64,000 bases of DNA from CAIXSC01 sp046349915. GTDB lineage: Bacteria; Planctomycetota; Planctomycetia; Pirellulales; Pirellulaceae. The stretch is from contig JAXMBL010000007.1 in assembly GCA_046349915.1 (NCBI GenBank), forward strand, positions 372,001 to 436,000, given 5' to 3'. A model generated the notes under the pieces. It made no database searches. It saw only the letters and a list, made by a program, of their open reading frames with translations, and was not told where the DNA came from. Position 1 is the first letter of the stretch, and each line of letters opens with the position of its first letter. A program made the translations under genes and the position numbers. Below, piece by piece: positions 9,402 to 18,800 of the stretch.

Positions 9402-9595
9402 TAGCTCGCTCACTTCGTGAGCGGAAAAGCTGGTTGGCAAGTGTGGTCGGCTTGGTACGCTGCGCGGCTGATCCTCTCGCGAAGCGAGAGGGCTACGATG
9501 TAGCCCGCTCACTTCGTGAGCGGAAAAGCTGGTTGGCGAATGTGGTCGGCTTGGTACGCTGCGCGGCTGATCCTCTCGCGAAGCGAGAGGGCTAC
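9402..9595. repeat. Two tandem 95-bp family A elements
   Basis: Units at 9402-9496 and 9501-9595 are nearly identical, with a period of 99 bp. Each begins TAGC(T/C)CGCTCAC-TTC-GTGAGCGG, has a ~45-bp core ending TGCGCGGCTGATC, and closes with CCTCTCGC-GAA-GCGAGAGG-GCTA. The two end hairpins have different sequences but the same 8-bp stem and 3-nt loop, which suggests selection for structure. Two units are too few, and without distinct spacers, for a CRISPR array. Confidence 0.85.
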
Positions 9596-9673
9596 CTTCG
9601 CTCTTCTTTAGCCCATAGACTCAAGTCGAACTGGTGAACATTGCTTTTATCCGTTCGCAAGGATGTCCTCGCC

Positions 9674-12600
9674 ATGAACGTCTCTCCGGCTGACCAATCT
9701 TCTCACTCGCAACCATCGAGTGGTGGCAAGGGAAAATACGTCATCGCGTTAGCAGCCGTGATCTGCTTGATCGGACTCGTCGTCGTTATGACTCGACGAT
9801 CGCCCACCCCCACGCCGGTTCCCGAAAGCAACGGCGATCCAGGACACTCGGCGGGCGATTCTGGCAAGGCTCCACCTGGGACTCCCAAACCTGTGCGGTT
9901 GACCGCCGCAGAACACGAAAAATTGCGGGAGCTGAAAGACCGAGCGATCGCGCTCTTGGAGAACGAGAATCCGCAGGGAGCGGAACCACTGTGGAACGAG
10001 TTGGCTGTTCAACTTCCCCGCGAGCCGTTGGTTGGACGGAATCGAGCACTAGGGCGATTGTTAGTGGCGACTCAAGAGAAGACTCCCGAGGCGTTTGCCA
10101 ACGCCGAGTCGTCGATCCGTGAGTCGCAGAAATTGGAGCCAGACTCTTGGATTCCCTATTGGATGGAGGGAAGGCTGCGATTGCTGGATCGTGATCGTCA
10201 AGAGACCCCCGAGAAGCAAGATGCCCAAACAGCGGCCGCGATCGCCGCTTTTGCTCGGGCCGCGGCAATCGACAAAAAAGCCGCGGTTCCTCGCTTCGAA
10301 CTGTACCAAGCGGCGAAACTCTCACAGGACGAAAAACTCGTCCGTCAGGGACAAGTCGCATTGCAGGAGGCGTATCTACTCGCCCCCGCCAACCTTTTCA
10401 TCGCGCTCGATTGGCTGGAGGTGGCCGCTGACACGCGGAATGAGACTTTCCCGCAAGTCGTGGATGCTTTTCTGCAAACGATCAAGCCGCTTGCCGCGGG
10501 CATCAAACGTCGTGCTCGCGTCGATGTCGCCCAGTTTATCGGCCAGGCGGTGCGACAGGCCGAACTCGGAGCTTGGCCGCAGGCCACAGGAATCGTACGA
10601 CGGCTCGGGTTCATTCGGTCGGAGGACGTGGCGCAGAGCGATCATCGACGCATTCGTCCCAGTCCGCTCGAGTTGTTGGTGCACAGTTTTGTGCACGTGG
10701 AGGCCGAGTCGCTTCCTGTGACGCCGCCGCCCGCGATCGATGTGCGTTTTACGCGAGTGCAGACGCCTGAGTTGAAGACGGGGGAAGCTGCTGCGACCGA
10801 CATGCAGATTCTCGACTTTGATGTCGACGGACAGCAGGACATCGTGTTATTGGCGGGCGAGGAGTTGATTGTCTACTCGCAATCGCGAGCGGTCGCTGCC
10901 GAAGGGAAAGACGCCGCTTCCCCGCAGGCCTCTCCCACATTGCATGATTGGCGAGTGCTTCACCGCCACAACGTGGGCCAGGGATACACGCATTTTCTGG
11001 CGGCTGACTTCGATCGCGACGACAAGCATGGGAACGTGCCCTTGCCCGCAACTCCTCAGGCTGGCGCGGCGGCAAAAGATGGACAGCCGGGCGGAGAAAC
11101 CGACGCGACGTTCTTTCAAGCAGACTTTGACTTCATCGTCTACGGACCTGCCGGCGTGCTCGTCCTGAAGAACCATCTCGACGAGGCCACTCGTGTTCGT
11201 CGCCTCGAGAGCGTCGCGCAAGACAGTGGACTCGAGAAGGCGACGGCGATCGTCAGTGGCGCGATCGCGGATTTCGACCACGATGGCGACGTTGATCTGG
11301 TGACAGCGGGCGAGTCGGGCGTGGGATTTTGGATTAATCGAGGCAACTTGACGTTCGACGACGTCACGTCGTCGTCATCGCCGCCTCCCATGGAACTGCG
11401 AATTGCGTCATTGACGGCGGTCGATTGGGACCGCGACGTCGATATCGATATTCTCGTCGCCGATGCCTCCGGGCAGGCGATTGGTTACCTGGAGAACTTG
11501 CGACACATTGAATTTCGCTGGCGGTCCGTGGAGGGAGACGTCGAAGCTCTCCGTCACGCTCAGTCGTTGGCGATTTGCGAAAGTGATGGGAACGTTTCGT
11601 GGGATGTGTTGGCTGCTGGCGAGCGTGGGGTGCGTTTGCTTTTGACTCGCACATCTTCGCCGGGCGTGGTTCAGCCCCTGCGCTCATTGACTCTCGGCGA
11701 AGGGAATTTTCGCGGGGCGGCGCCGTGGGACTATGACAATGATGGTTATGTCGATGCGATCGCCTGGGGGGACTCCGGCATCCGCCTTTTCCGCGGGCAA
11801 GGAGACGGCACGCTTGCGGTGACTGTGGGCGCGGAGATCGTCGTCGAGCCCACGGCGGTCGCGGGCGCCTGTCGGGCCTGCGAGGCGGCCGATCTGGATG
11901 GCGATGGCGACCTCGACGTCATTGCTCTGCTCGGGTCGGAGATCGCCCTCTGGAAGAACGAAGGTGGAAATCGCAATCCCTGGCTCGACGTGCTCGTGCG
12001 CGGGCTCGACGAGCCGTTGAGTGGTCGCGTCAGTCATTTCGCTATCGGGAGTTGGGTGGAACTCAAGAACGGCGGGAGATATCAGGCTCAAGTCGTCACG
12101 GGAGCACGCAACCACTTTGGGCTCGGTGCGGGAGTCAACGAAGTTGAAGTCGTGCGCGTCCTCTTCACGAATGGCGTTCCGCAGTCGGTATTGGCGCCGC
12201 AAGCGAACCATGTCGTGCGCGAAGCCCAAGCTTTGAAAGGTTCTTGCCCATACCTTTATGTGTGGAACGGCGAACAGTTCGAGTTCTTCACCGACTTGCT
12301 TTGGAATGCGCCGCTCGGTCTGCAAATCGCCGACGGCGTGATTCTGCGAGATCGTCCCTGGGAATATCTCAAAGTGGAGGGAGAGAAACTGCGAGCGACG
12401 GAGGGAGTCTACCGGTTGCGAATCACCGAAGAATTATGGGAAGCGGGGTACTTCGATCGAGTGGAATTGATCGCCGTGGATCATCCGGCCGATGTCGAAG
12501 TGTTTACCAACGAGAAAGTAGGGCCGGCCGAAATCGCCGCCAAGAAAATCCACACGGTGAAACAACGCCGCTCGCCCGTGGCCGCTCGAGATACGCGTGG

Positions 12601-13555
12601 CCGCGACGTCTTGCCGCTCGTGTTGCAACGCGACGACAAGTACGCTCAATGCTATGAACGGACCTTGCGTCAGGGGTTGGCGGAGCCGCATTTTCTTGAG
12701 TTAGATTTAGGGACGGAGTTGGGAGGCGCGAGTTCCACGGATACGGCGGCGAGTCGTCGGCGAGTCACGTTGTTCTTGACTGGCTGGATTTATCCCACTG
12801 ACACATCCCTGAATGTGGGCTTCTCGCAAAACCCCGAACTCGACGGACCTCGGCCGCCCTATCTGCTTGTACCGGATGAAAAGGGTGGATGGCGTGAGGC
12901 GGTTGGTTTCACGGGATTCCCTGGAGGAAAAACCAAGACAATCGCCATCGATCTGACGCCGCACTTGGCGCCGGGCGATGGGCGTCTGAGGATTGCGACC
13001 AGCAACGAGATTCGCTGGGACGAAGCTTTTTTCACGGTTGACGAACCGACGGTGGAGTTGCGGGAGACGAGTTTAAACTTGCGGTCCGCGGACTTGCGGT
13101 ACCGTGGGTTTTCGAAACCACTGGTCCGACGGTCGGCCGCAGAGCCTGACCGGTACGACTACAATGTTGTTGATACTCACCCCAAATGGCCGCCGATGAA
13201 AGGCCGATTCACTCGCTATGGCGACGTCCGCGAACTGCTCGCCGATTGGGATGACCGCATGGTCGTCATGGCCGCGGGCGATGAAATGGCCCTGGAGTTT
13301 GACGTTGGCCCACCCGTCCCTGACGGCTGGAAGCGAGATTTACTGTTGCACAGTGTTGGCTGGGACAAGGATGCGGATATTCATACGGTGTATGGCCAAA
13401 CGGTCGAGCCGATGCCGTTCAAGGCGATGCCCTCTTATCCGTATGCGACGCACGAGTATCCAGACTCGTCGGCCATCCGCGAGTATTTGCGAGTGTTCCA
13501 AACTCGCGAGTCATCGCTCGCCGATTTTTGGCGATCGCTGAGGGGTGCGAAGTAG
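9674..13555 (+). CDS. Membrane-anchored FG-GAP/VCBS repeat protein
   Basis: Protein of about 1,293 residues. The ATG at 9674 has AAGGA ten bases upstream. A single membrane helix lies at about residues 20-38, so the bulk is probably extracytoplasmic. Residues 70-330 are helical and resemble TPR-type repeats. From about 380 to 770 there are several calcium-binding-like FG-GAP motifs such as DFDHDGDVDL, DYDNDGYVDA and DLDGDGDLDV. A region like the ASPIC/UnbV (CRTAC1) domain follows (GSWVELKNGG, then an Asn-His-Phe-Gly stretch), and the last ~450 residues are conserved-looking but unassigned (PYLYVWNGEQFEFF). The TAG stop codon at 13553 is the first triplet of a family A repeat. The role is unknown; attachment or polymer binding at the envelope is plausible. 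Confidence 0.8.
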   Translation: MNVSPADQSSHSQPSSGGKGKYVIALAAVICLIGLVVVMTRRSPTPTPVPESNGDPGHSAGDSGKAPPGTPKPVRLTAAEHEKLRELKDRAIALLENENPQGAEPLWNELAVQLPREPLVGRNRALGRLLVATQEKTPEAFANAESSIRESQKLEPDSWIPYWMEGRLRLLDRDRQETPEKQDAQTAAAIAAFARAAAIDKKAAVPRFELYQAAKLSQDEKLVRQGQVALQEAYLLAPANLFIALDWLEVAADTRNETFPQVVDAFLQTIKPLAAGIKRRARVDVAQFIGQAVRQAELGAWPQATGIVRRLGFIRSEDVAQSDHRRIRPSPLELLVHSFVHVEAESLPVTPPPAIDVRFTRVQTPELKTGEAAATDMQILDFDVDGQQDIVLLAGEELIVYSQSRAVAAEGKDAASPQASPTLHDWRVLHRHNVGQGYTHFLAADFDRDDKHGNVPLPATPQAGAAAKDGQPGGETDATFFQADFDFIVYGPAGVLVLKNHLDEATRVRRLESVAQDSGLEKATAIVSGAIADFDHDGDVDLVTAGESGVGFWINRGNLTFDDVTSSSSPPPMELRIASLTAVDWDRDVDIDILVADASGQAIGYLENLRHIEFRWRSVEGDVEALRHAQSLAICESDGNVSWDVLAAGERGVRLLLTRTSSPGVVQPLRSLTLGEGNFRGAAPWDYDNDGYVDAIAWGDSGIRLFRGQGDGTLAVTVGAEIVVEPTAVAGACRACEAADLDGDGDLDVIALLGSEIALWKNEGGNRNPWLDVLVRGLDEPLSGRVSHFAIGSWVELKNGGRYQAQVVTGARNHFGLGAGVNEVEVVRVLFTNGVPQSVLAPQANHVVREAQALKGSCPYLYVWNGEQFEFFTDLLWNAPLGLQIADGVILRDRPWEYLKVEGEKLRATEGVYRLRITEELWEAGYFDRVELIAVDHPADVEVFTNEKVGPAEIAAKKIHTVKQRRSPVAARDTRGRDVLPLVLQRDDKYAQCYERTLRQGLAEPHFLELDLGTELGGASSTDTAASRRRVTLFLTGWIYPTDTSLNVGFSQNPELDGPRPPYLLVPDEKGGWREAVGFTGFPGGKTKTIAIDLTPHLAPGDGRLRIATSNEIRWDEAFFTVDEPTVELRETSLNLRSADLRYRGFSKPLVRRSAAEPDRYDYNVVDTHPKWPPMKGRFTRYGDVRELLADWDDRMVVMAAGDEMALEFDVGPPVPDGWKRDLLLHSVGWDKDADIHTVYGQTVEPMPFKAMPSYPYATHEYPDSSAIREYLRVFQTRESSLADFWRSLRGAK

Positions 13556-13733
13556 CCCTCTCGCTTCGCGAGAGGAAAAGCCGCCCTGCGAAAGGCGCCT
13601 GCCGGGCGTGAATGCGTTGATGAGGGAGGATGTGTTCGAGGTGGCTGGCTGGGTACGCTGCGCGGCTGATCCTCTCGCGAAGCGAGAGGGCTACGTCGCC
13701 CGCTCGCTTTGTGAGCCGCGAAGCGAGCGAGCC
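13553..13733. repeat. Repeat family A element between convergent genes
   Basis: A variant element spans 13553-13695: TAG-CCCTCTCGCTTCGCGAGAGG at the left, a longer ~95-nt core, and CCTCTCGCGAAGCGAGAGGG-CTA at the right. The left TAG is the stop codon of the FG-GAP gene. The right CTA (13691-13693) is the TAG stop of the minus-strand transporter gene. A degenerate neighbour at 13701-13729 has a 9-bp inverted repeat CGCTCGCTT/AAGCGAGCG. The hairpins may also help terminate both transcripts. Confidence 0.85.
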
Positions 13734-15619
13734 ACTGATTGGTAGACGTGGGGAATCAAATACTTCAGAACGGCGGCCACGGGAATGGCGAAGACAGCGC
13801 CCGCCAATCCCGCCACGACGCCGCCTAGCAAAACCACGATGATGGTTTCCAACGCATTGAGTCCCAAGGCTTCGCCGATCAACGCCGGAAACAAAATCAA
13901 TTGCTCGATGATCACGTGGCAAACCAAGTACACGACGCTGATCGCGACGAGCGTCGTCACGCTGGGGGACTGAAAGGCGAACGTGACAATCAGCGTCAGC
14001 AGGAAACTGGCGATGGGGCCGATGAAGGGAAGCAACACGGTCATCCCAGCGAGGATGCCGAGAATGGGAAAGTAAGGCACGCCCAGAATGGCGAACGCCG
14101 TGATATACAGAATCGACTCGAGGATGATGATCCACAAGTAACCCTTGACCCAGGTTTGCAGCATGTGCAGGATCTCGGCCAGGATCAGATGAGCCTCATG
14201 CATCGCGTCGGCGCCAGCGGCCGGCAACCAACCGCTCTGGAAAATCGTTTCCACCAAATATCGACTCGTCGGTTTCCCTTGCCCCGATTCGGACGTTTGG
14301 CCAGCCGCAATCCTTTGGAGAAAGAAAGAGAAGAAAAACAGCGTCATAAGCGCGTCGAGGAGAAGATTGGCGAGCGTACCGAGAAAACCACTCGCTCGCA
14401 GCAATAAGGGTTGGAGGTTGTGAACCACCATCCCTAGCAATTCCTTCTTCTTGCCGTCGTCGGTCAGATACTCTTTGACGACTTCGGAGGAGATACGGAG
14501 AAAGTCGCTGCGCTCCAGCAAAGGACGATACCGTTCCAGCCAAGCGACTTCCTTCACTCGGACTGGCGCGGGAGAAGGAGTTATGTAGGCAGGGATCGCG
14601 TCGTCGTTATCGGACTCTGCGTTCGCTTCCTGTGCTAGTTCGGCAGGGGAGGCCGAAGGAGGAGAGGTGTCGGTGGATGATTGCGCCGAGGCGGGGCGTT
14701 CGGAAGCCTCTGCCGGCGAATTGCCTTGCCAAGCGGCCAAGTAGCGAGACGACACCCACGTCAGACTCGCCGCGATCAGGAGAGCGGCGATCGCCAGAGT
14801 GGTGAGGGTGGCGTGGCACGCCTGCGTCACTCGGCGGTCGTGATCGCTTACCTCGTGCACGACGCGTTTCCTGCCGAATCTCGTCTTGACGGAGCGAGCG
14901 ATGGCGATGAAGGGGCGTTCGAGTTTCGCGGAGCAAGCAAGCGCCTGCTGGACGATGCTGCTGGGGTAGAAGTAAAACTGAAACCAACGCTGCAGAGGCA
15001 GGAAGAAATAGGCGAGCATCAAGCCGAATAGGACCGACTTGAGAAACGTGGCGGTAAAGACGAACACGGCGATCACCACCAGGGCGACGACGATGCCCGC
15101 CCCTGACTTCACGAGCGCCGCGCGTTTGCCTCGCTCGTCCAGGATCTCGAGCCGACATGCTTCCCGAGTGTTATCGTCAACCCCCAATGCTCGGGACGCT
15201 TCGCGAATGAAATCGAGCGCTCGCGGCGAGGACTCGTCGTCGGCGTAAGCAATCTCGTACATGCCTTGAACGAGTTCGTGGGCTTCGTCGCGTTCCAGAT
15301 GTATAAGCGCTTGAACGCACTCGTCGGCATTCACCTCGGTCAAGCCCGCGAGCGACTCGCGAATGCGAGCGGCTTCGCGGGGACCAAAGTTCGTTTGGAA
15401 GAGTCCATCGAGCAATTCAGATTCCGCGGGCGTCTCGCGACCATCGGCCCTCATGACGGCGATCAAGAGCGAGCCCACGGCGTTATTGATCCGATGCTGC
15501 TCGTTCTCCGACAGATGTGCTCGCCGAGCGACTCGTCCCAAAAATCCGGCCGCATGGCGGAGAGGACGCACTACGCGCTTCCCGACGCGACGCAGAAAAT
15601 TGGAAGAAGACTCGACCAT
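13691..15619 (-). CDS. AI-2E family transporter fused to an N-terminal TerB-like domain
   Basis: Membrane protein of 642 residues against ~350 for a standard AI-2E/PerM transporter. Residues 40-150 form a cytoplasmic helical domain with TerB/DjlA-like features (LLIAVMRADGRETPAE and AYADDESSPRALDFI, acidic metal-site-like motifs repeated about 75 residues apart). Two helices at ~175-215 follow, then a low-complexity Ser/Pro/Ala linker near 310-350, then the AI-2E core with about six helices and the typical GILAGMTVLLPFIGPIASF loop region. The last residues GSQSERAT are encoded by a degenerate repeat, and the stop codon is provided by the family A element. The transported molecule is unknown. 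A second, conventional member lies at 46289-47758. Confidence 0.8.
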   Translation of the reverse strand: MVESSSNFLRRVGKRVVRPLRHAAGFLGRVARRAHLSENEQHRINNAVGSLLIAVMRADGRETPAESELLDGLFQTNFGPREAARIRESLAGLTEVNADECVQALIHLERDEAHELVQGMYEIAYADDESSPRALDFIREASRALGVDDNTREACRLEILDERGKRAALVKSGAGIVVALVVIAVFVFTATFLKSVLFGLMLAYFFLPLQRWFQFYFYPSSIVQQALACSAKLERPFIAIARSVKTRFGRKRVVHEVSDHDRRVTQACHATLTTLAIAALLIAASLTWVSSRYLAAWQGNSPAEASERPASAQSSTDTSPPSASPAELAQEANAESDNDDAIPAYITPSPAPVRVKEVAWLERYRPLLERSDFLRISSEVVKEYLTDDGKKKELLGMVVHNLQPLLLRASGFLGTLANLLLDALMTLFFFSFFLQRIAAGQTSESGQGKPTSRYLVETIFQSGWLPAAGADAMHEAHLILAEILHMLQTWVKGYLWIIILESILYITAFAILGVPYFPILGILAGMTVLLPFIGPIASFLLTLIVTFAFQSPSVTTLVAISVVYLVCHVIIEQLILFPALIGEALGLNALETIIVVLLGGVVAGLAGAVFAIPVAAVLKYLIPHVYQSVARSLRGSQSERAT

Positions 15620-15721
15620 GCGGAAGTCCTTGGGTAAGTCGTGAGGGGTGGGGATGTGAGGGACGTGCCTGTTGCGGGGTTCGTAGGGGATGCCGTCAGG
15701 TCAGTTCGCGGGTGGTGTGCG

Positions 15722-15749
15722 TTGTGAATTCGGAACGACTGGGTAAAAT
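15722..15749 (+). promoter_or_regulatory. Candidate promoter for the giant envelope-protein gene
   Basis: TTGTGA at 15722-15727 and TAAAAT at 15744-15749 are 16 nt apart, about 113 nt ahead of the chosen TTG start. An AT-rich ATATAAG stretch overlaps the -10. This is a sequence match only. Confidence 0.4.
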
Positions 15750-15850
15750 ATAAGCATTGGATATCCTTATCTGTGCGGCAGGGCGGCCCGACCTGTGATT
15801 TCACAGTCCCGTTCTGGGGTGCACTCGAACTGACTCGCCCGCGGAGTCGA

Positions 15851-15865
15851 AAGGATACTACGTTG
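15851..15865 (+). promoter_or_regulatory. Ribosome binding site and TTG start of the giant gene
   Basis: AAGGA at 15851-15855 lies 7 nt before TTG at 15863. Starting here gives MNSWRTQDL and then a classical signal peptide that ends in ALAWGQA. An earlier in-frame codon at 15773 would put about 30 non-conserved residues in front of the signal sequence, so the TTG is preferred. Confidence 0.75.
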
Positions 15866-18800
15866 AACTCCTGGCGCACTCAGGACTTGCCGCGCTTTGT
15901 CGGCATCCGCGCGGCATGGCTGCTCGGGTGGCTGCCGCTCTGCGCCGCTCTGGCTTGGGGCCAGGCCAATCCTGAGCCGCCGCCGCGAGTGGCGCCTACG
16001 TCTCCCACGCCCGCCGAAGCGAAGCCGTCGGCGGTTCCTCGTGCGAACGGCGATTCCGGCGGGGACTTCCGGCCCTCGAAGCCCGACGTCTACTACCTCC
16101 GCGACAAGGACGGGAAACTCGTTCCGGTTCCTGACTTTACGTATGAGGATTTTCGACGCCTCTACGATCTCGACCAAAAACTCGCCGACGCCGCCGCCCC
16201 GCCGCGTTACATCCTGTCGCAATTACAAGTCACAGGCAAGGTCGAAAATGAACTCGCAAAACTGACCGTTCAGGTGCGCTTGGTGACCAAGGGCGAAGGT
16301 TGGATTCAGGTCCCCTTGCGTCTCGCCGGCGCGGTCCTCCGCGGCGAACCCAAGCTTGCTGGCGGCGGCGAGGTGATGGTGGAGTATCATCGCGAGCGGG
16401 ATGGCTACATTGTTTGGCTGCAAGGTGGCGGCGATAAGCCACGGCAATTCACGCTGGAGGTGGTGGTTCCCCTGCGGCGAGTCGGGGCGTCGAGGCGATT
16501 GGCATTGAGTTGCCCCAACGCATCCACGTCCGAACTTCGAGTCGTTGTGCCGGGCCAGCGGGTGGCTGCGACGGTCAGCGAGGGAGCGGGACTGCTGGGG
16601 GTGCAGGCCAAGGGGGGGGAGACCTCCGAAATCCAGGTGGCGGGAATTGGCGGCGAGTTTCAATTGAATTGGGTGGACTCGCCCACCGAAGCAGCGGGGA
16701 CGCCGACGACCCTGGAAGCCAGCGCCTCGATTGCGGTCCGGATCGAGGGACCTCGCCGCATCACTGCGGATGCTCGCTTGCGCATGAGAAGCTATGGCTC
16801 GCCGCTTACATCCTTTCGAGTCAAGCTTCCCGCAGGACTCGATTGGTTCCCGTTGAATGAGCCCGGCTACCGCGTTGCTTTGGTGGAGACCTTGCGGACC
16901 GAGGGGAAGCCGCCCACTAGCGTGGTCGAAGTGACCCTTGAAAATAAACAGGGGTATGTGGCGGATGTCCGCTTGCGAGCGGTGACGCCCGCTCGCGAGG
17001 CGTTGGCGGACGAGCGGCAGGAGTCGCTGGGATTCGAGGTCTTGGGCGCCGTGCGACAGTTCGGCCAAGCCGACTTCGTCATCGACGGCGACTGGGCGGT
17101 AACTTGGCCGGACCGCGACAATGTGCAGCAAGTGGAAGTTCCGGATGCGTTGCGGCAGCAGCGAGTGGCGGCGAGGTTCGAGTATTTTCGACAACCATGT
17201 TCGCTCAGCGTGCTTGTTCAACCTCGCAAGACGCGAGTGCACTGCGAGCCGGAATATGCCTTGCAGGTGGGGCCCCAAAATCTGCGACTCACCGCGTCTT
17301 TGCGTTATCGAGTGCGCGGGCCGCAAGCCGAGCGGCTCTTGATTGAATTGGCTGGCTGGAAACTCGAACGCGTTCAGCCCGAGACGTTGGTCGATCGCGA
17401 CATGGTCCGCGAGGTTGCGAATAGCGTCCTGACTTTGCCGCTGACCACGGATCCGGCGGCGCCGCAAGAATTCGAACTGAAGATCGAGGCCTCGCGGCCC
17501 ACGATGCCGCAAGGTGATCTGTTGACGATCCCGATTCCTCGCCCGCAGGTGGACACGATGGCGCCCGCGCGGCTGTTCGTGGCGCCTGCTGAAAACGTCA
17601 GTCTGAGCCCGCGGATGCGCGATATGCCGGGCGGAATTGCGCAAATGACTTTGCCGGGACCGGCCAGCAGCCCTGCCACTCCCGGAGGGCTGAGTGGTCT
17701 CGGGAACGTGATGACGTATGAGATTCGGGCGGATGTCGACCAACCTCGCTTCGTCGCCGACTACAAACTCCGTGCTCGACAAGTCGTCGTCGCACTCGAT
17801 CATCGAGTGCGAGTGGAGGCGAAGCGGCTGATCGTGGAACAACGTTGGGCGTGCCGAGTCGCCTACGAGCCATTGGCTCGCCTGCGTTTAGCGGTTCCGT
17901 CGTCGGTCGCGGACTCAGGCTTTCAGTTCTTCATTGAACGAGCGACGGGCGACCTCGACCTCCTGACTCCCAGGGAAGAAGAAGAGCTAAGCGACGAAGA
18001 GCCGAAAGGGCTGTCGGCGAAAACCCGGACGCAAGTGGTCGATTTGTCGCCGGAGCAACTCGGCGAGTTCGTGTTGATTTCGCGCTATACGGTCCCGTGG
18101 GAAGCCAAGTTGGATGGGGGTGGGACGACAGCGGTGCAAGTTCCCTTGATTCTGCCGTTCGAGGAGCCCTCAACTCGTCTCGCGACCAATACGTTGCGAG
18201 TGGCTCGCGAGTCCGACTGGCAAGTGGAGGCGCCCGATGCGTCCTGGGTTCCTGATTTGCGAGCCGGCGAACGCACTGCCGAGACCCTCGGGGCTGCTCC
18301 GGAACTGGTGCGAGCGGCCGCGGGTTGGACAGATACAGCGACCCTGGAAGTCACTCCCGTCCGGTCGTACGAGAAACTGGGAACGATTGTCCGACGAGCT
18401 TGGGTGCAGTCCTGGATGGGCCCCGATTACCGACAGGATCGGGTGACGCTGCGAGTGCAGTCCAGTGAAGGACGAGCGACCTTGACGCTTCCCGGAGACA
18501 TTGATCGCGAAGATCTGCTGGTGGCCGTGGACGGACGTCGAGTCGATCCGGCGGTTTCCGCGGACGGCGTGATGCGGATCGAGTGGCCCGCGGAAGCGGG
18601 CGACGAGTCGCGTGAGAAGACGATCGAGTTGTCGTATTTGGCGCCTCGAGTCGTCGGGGCGGCCGGCAAAATCGAAGTGCGATTGCCGCAGGTTTCCGGG
18701 GCTCGCGGCGAGCAGCGTTGGTTGTGGCAGCTGGTGTTGCCTCCACAAGAACATCTGGTCGTGGCGCCGAGTGGCTGGGTGCCGCAGCGTCGTTGGATAT

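Larger units (their letters stand above)
9321..9673. other. Intergenic stretch made largely of family A repeats
   Basis: Divergent gap between dus (minus) and the FG-GAP gene (plus). It contains a single hairpin unit (9370-9389), two tandem 95-bp elements (9402-9496 and 9501-9595), and the upstream region of the FG-GAP gene. An open frame across it encodes only translated repeat units (AADPLAKREGY twice) and is not a gene. Confidence 0.75.

Noticed and set aside
9370..9595. Possible CRISPR array from repeated hairpins
   Set aside because: Only two full copies, no unique spacers of constant length, and units also occur singly elsewhere. They are REP-like elements.
9434..9637. Small plus-strand frame with repeated AADPLAKREGY
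   Set aside because: It is merely translated repeat family A, with no ribosome binding site.
16223..17842. Minus-strand frame of ~539 codons inside the giant gene
   Set aside because: The plus-strand giant frame is continuous with a signal peptide and coherent structure. The antisense frame has low-complexity composition.
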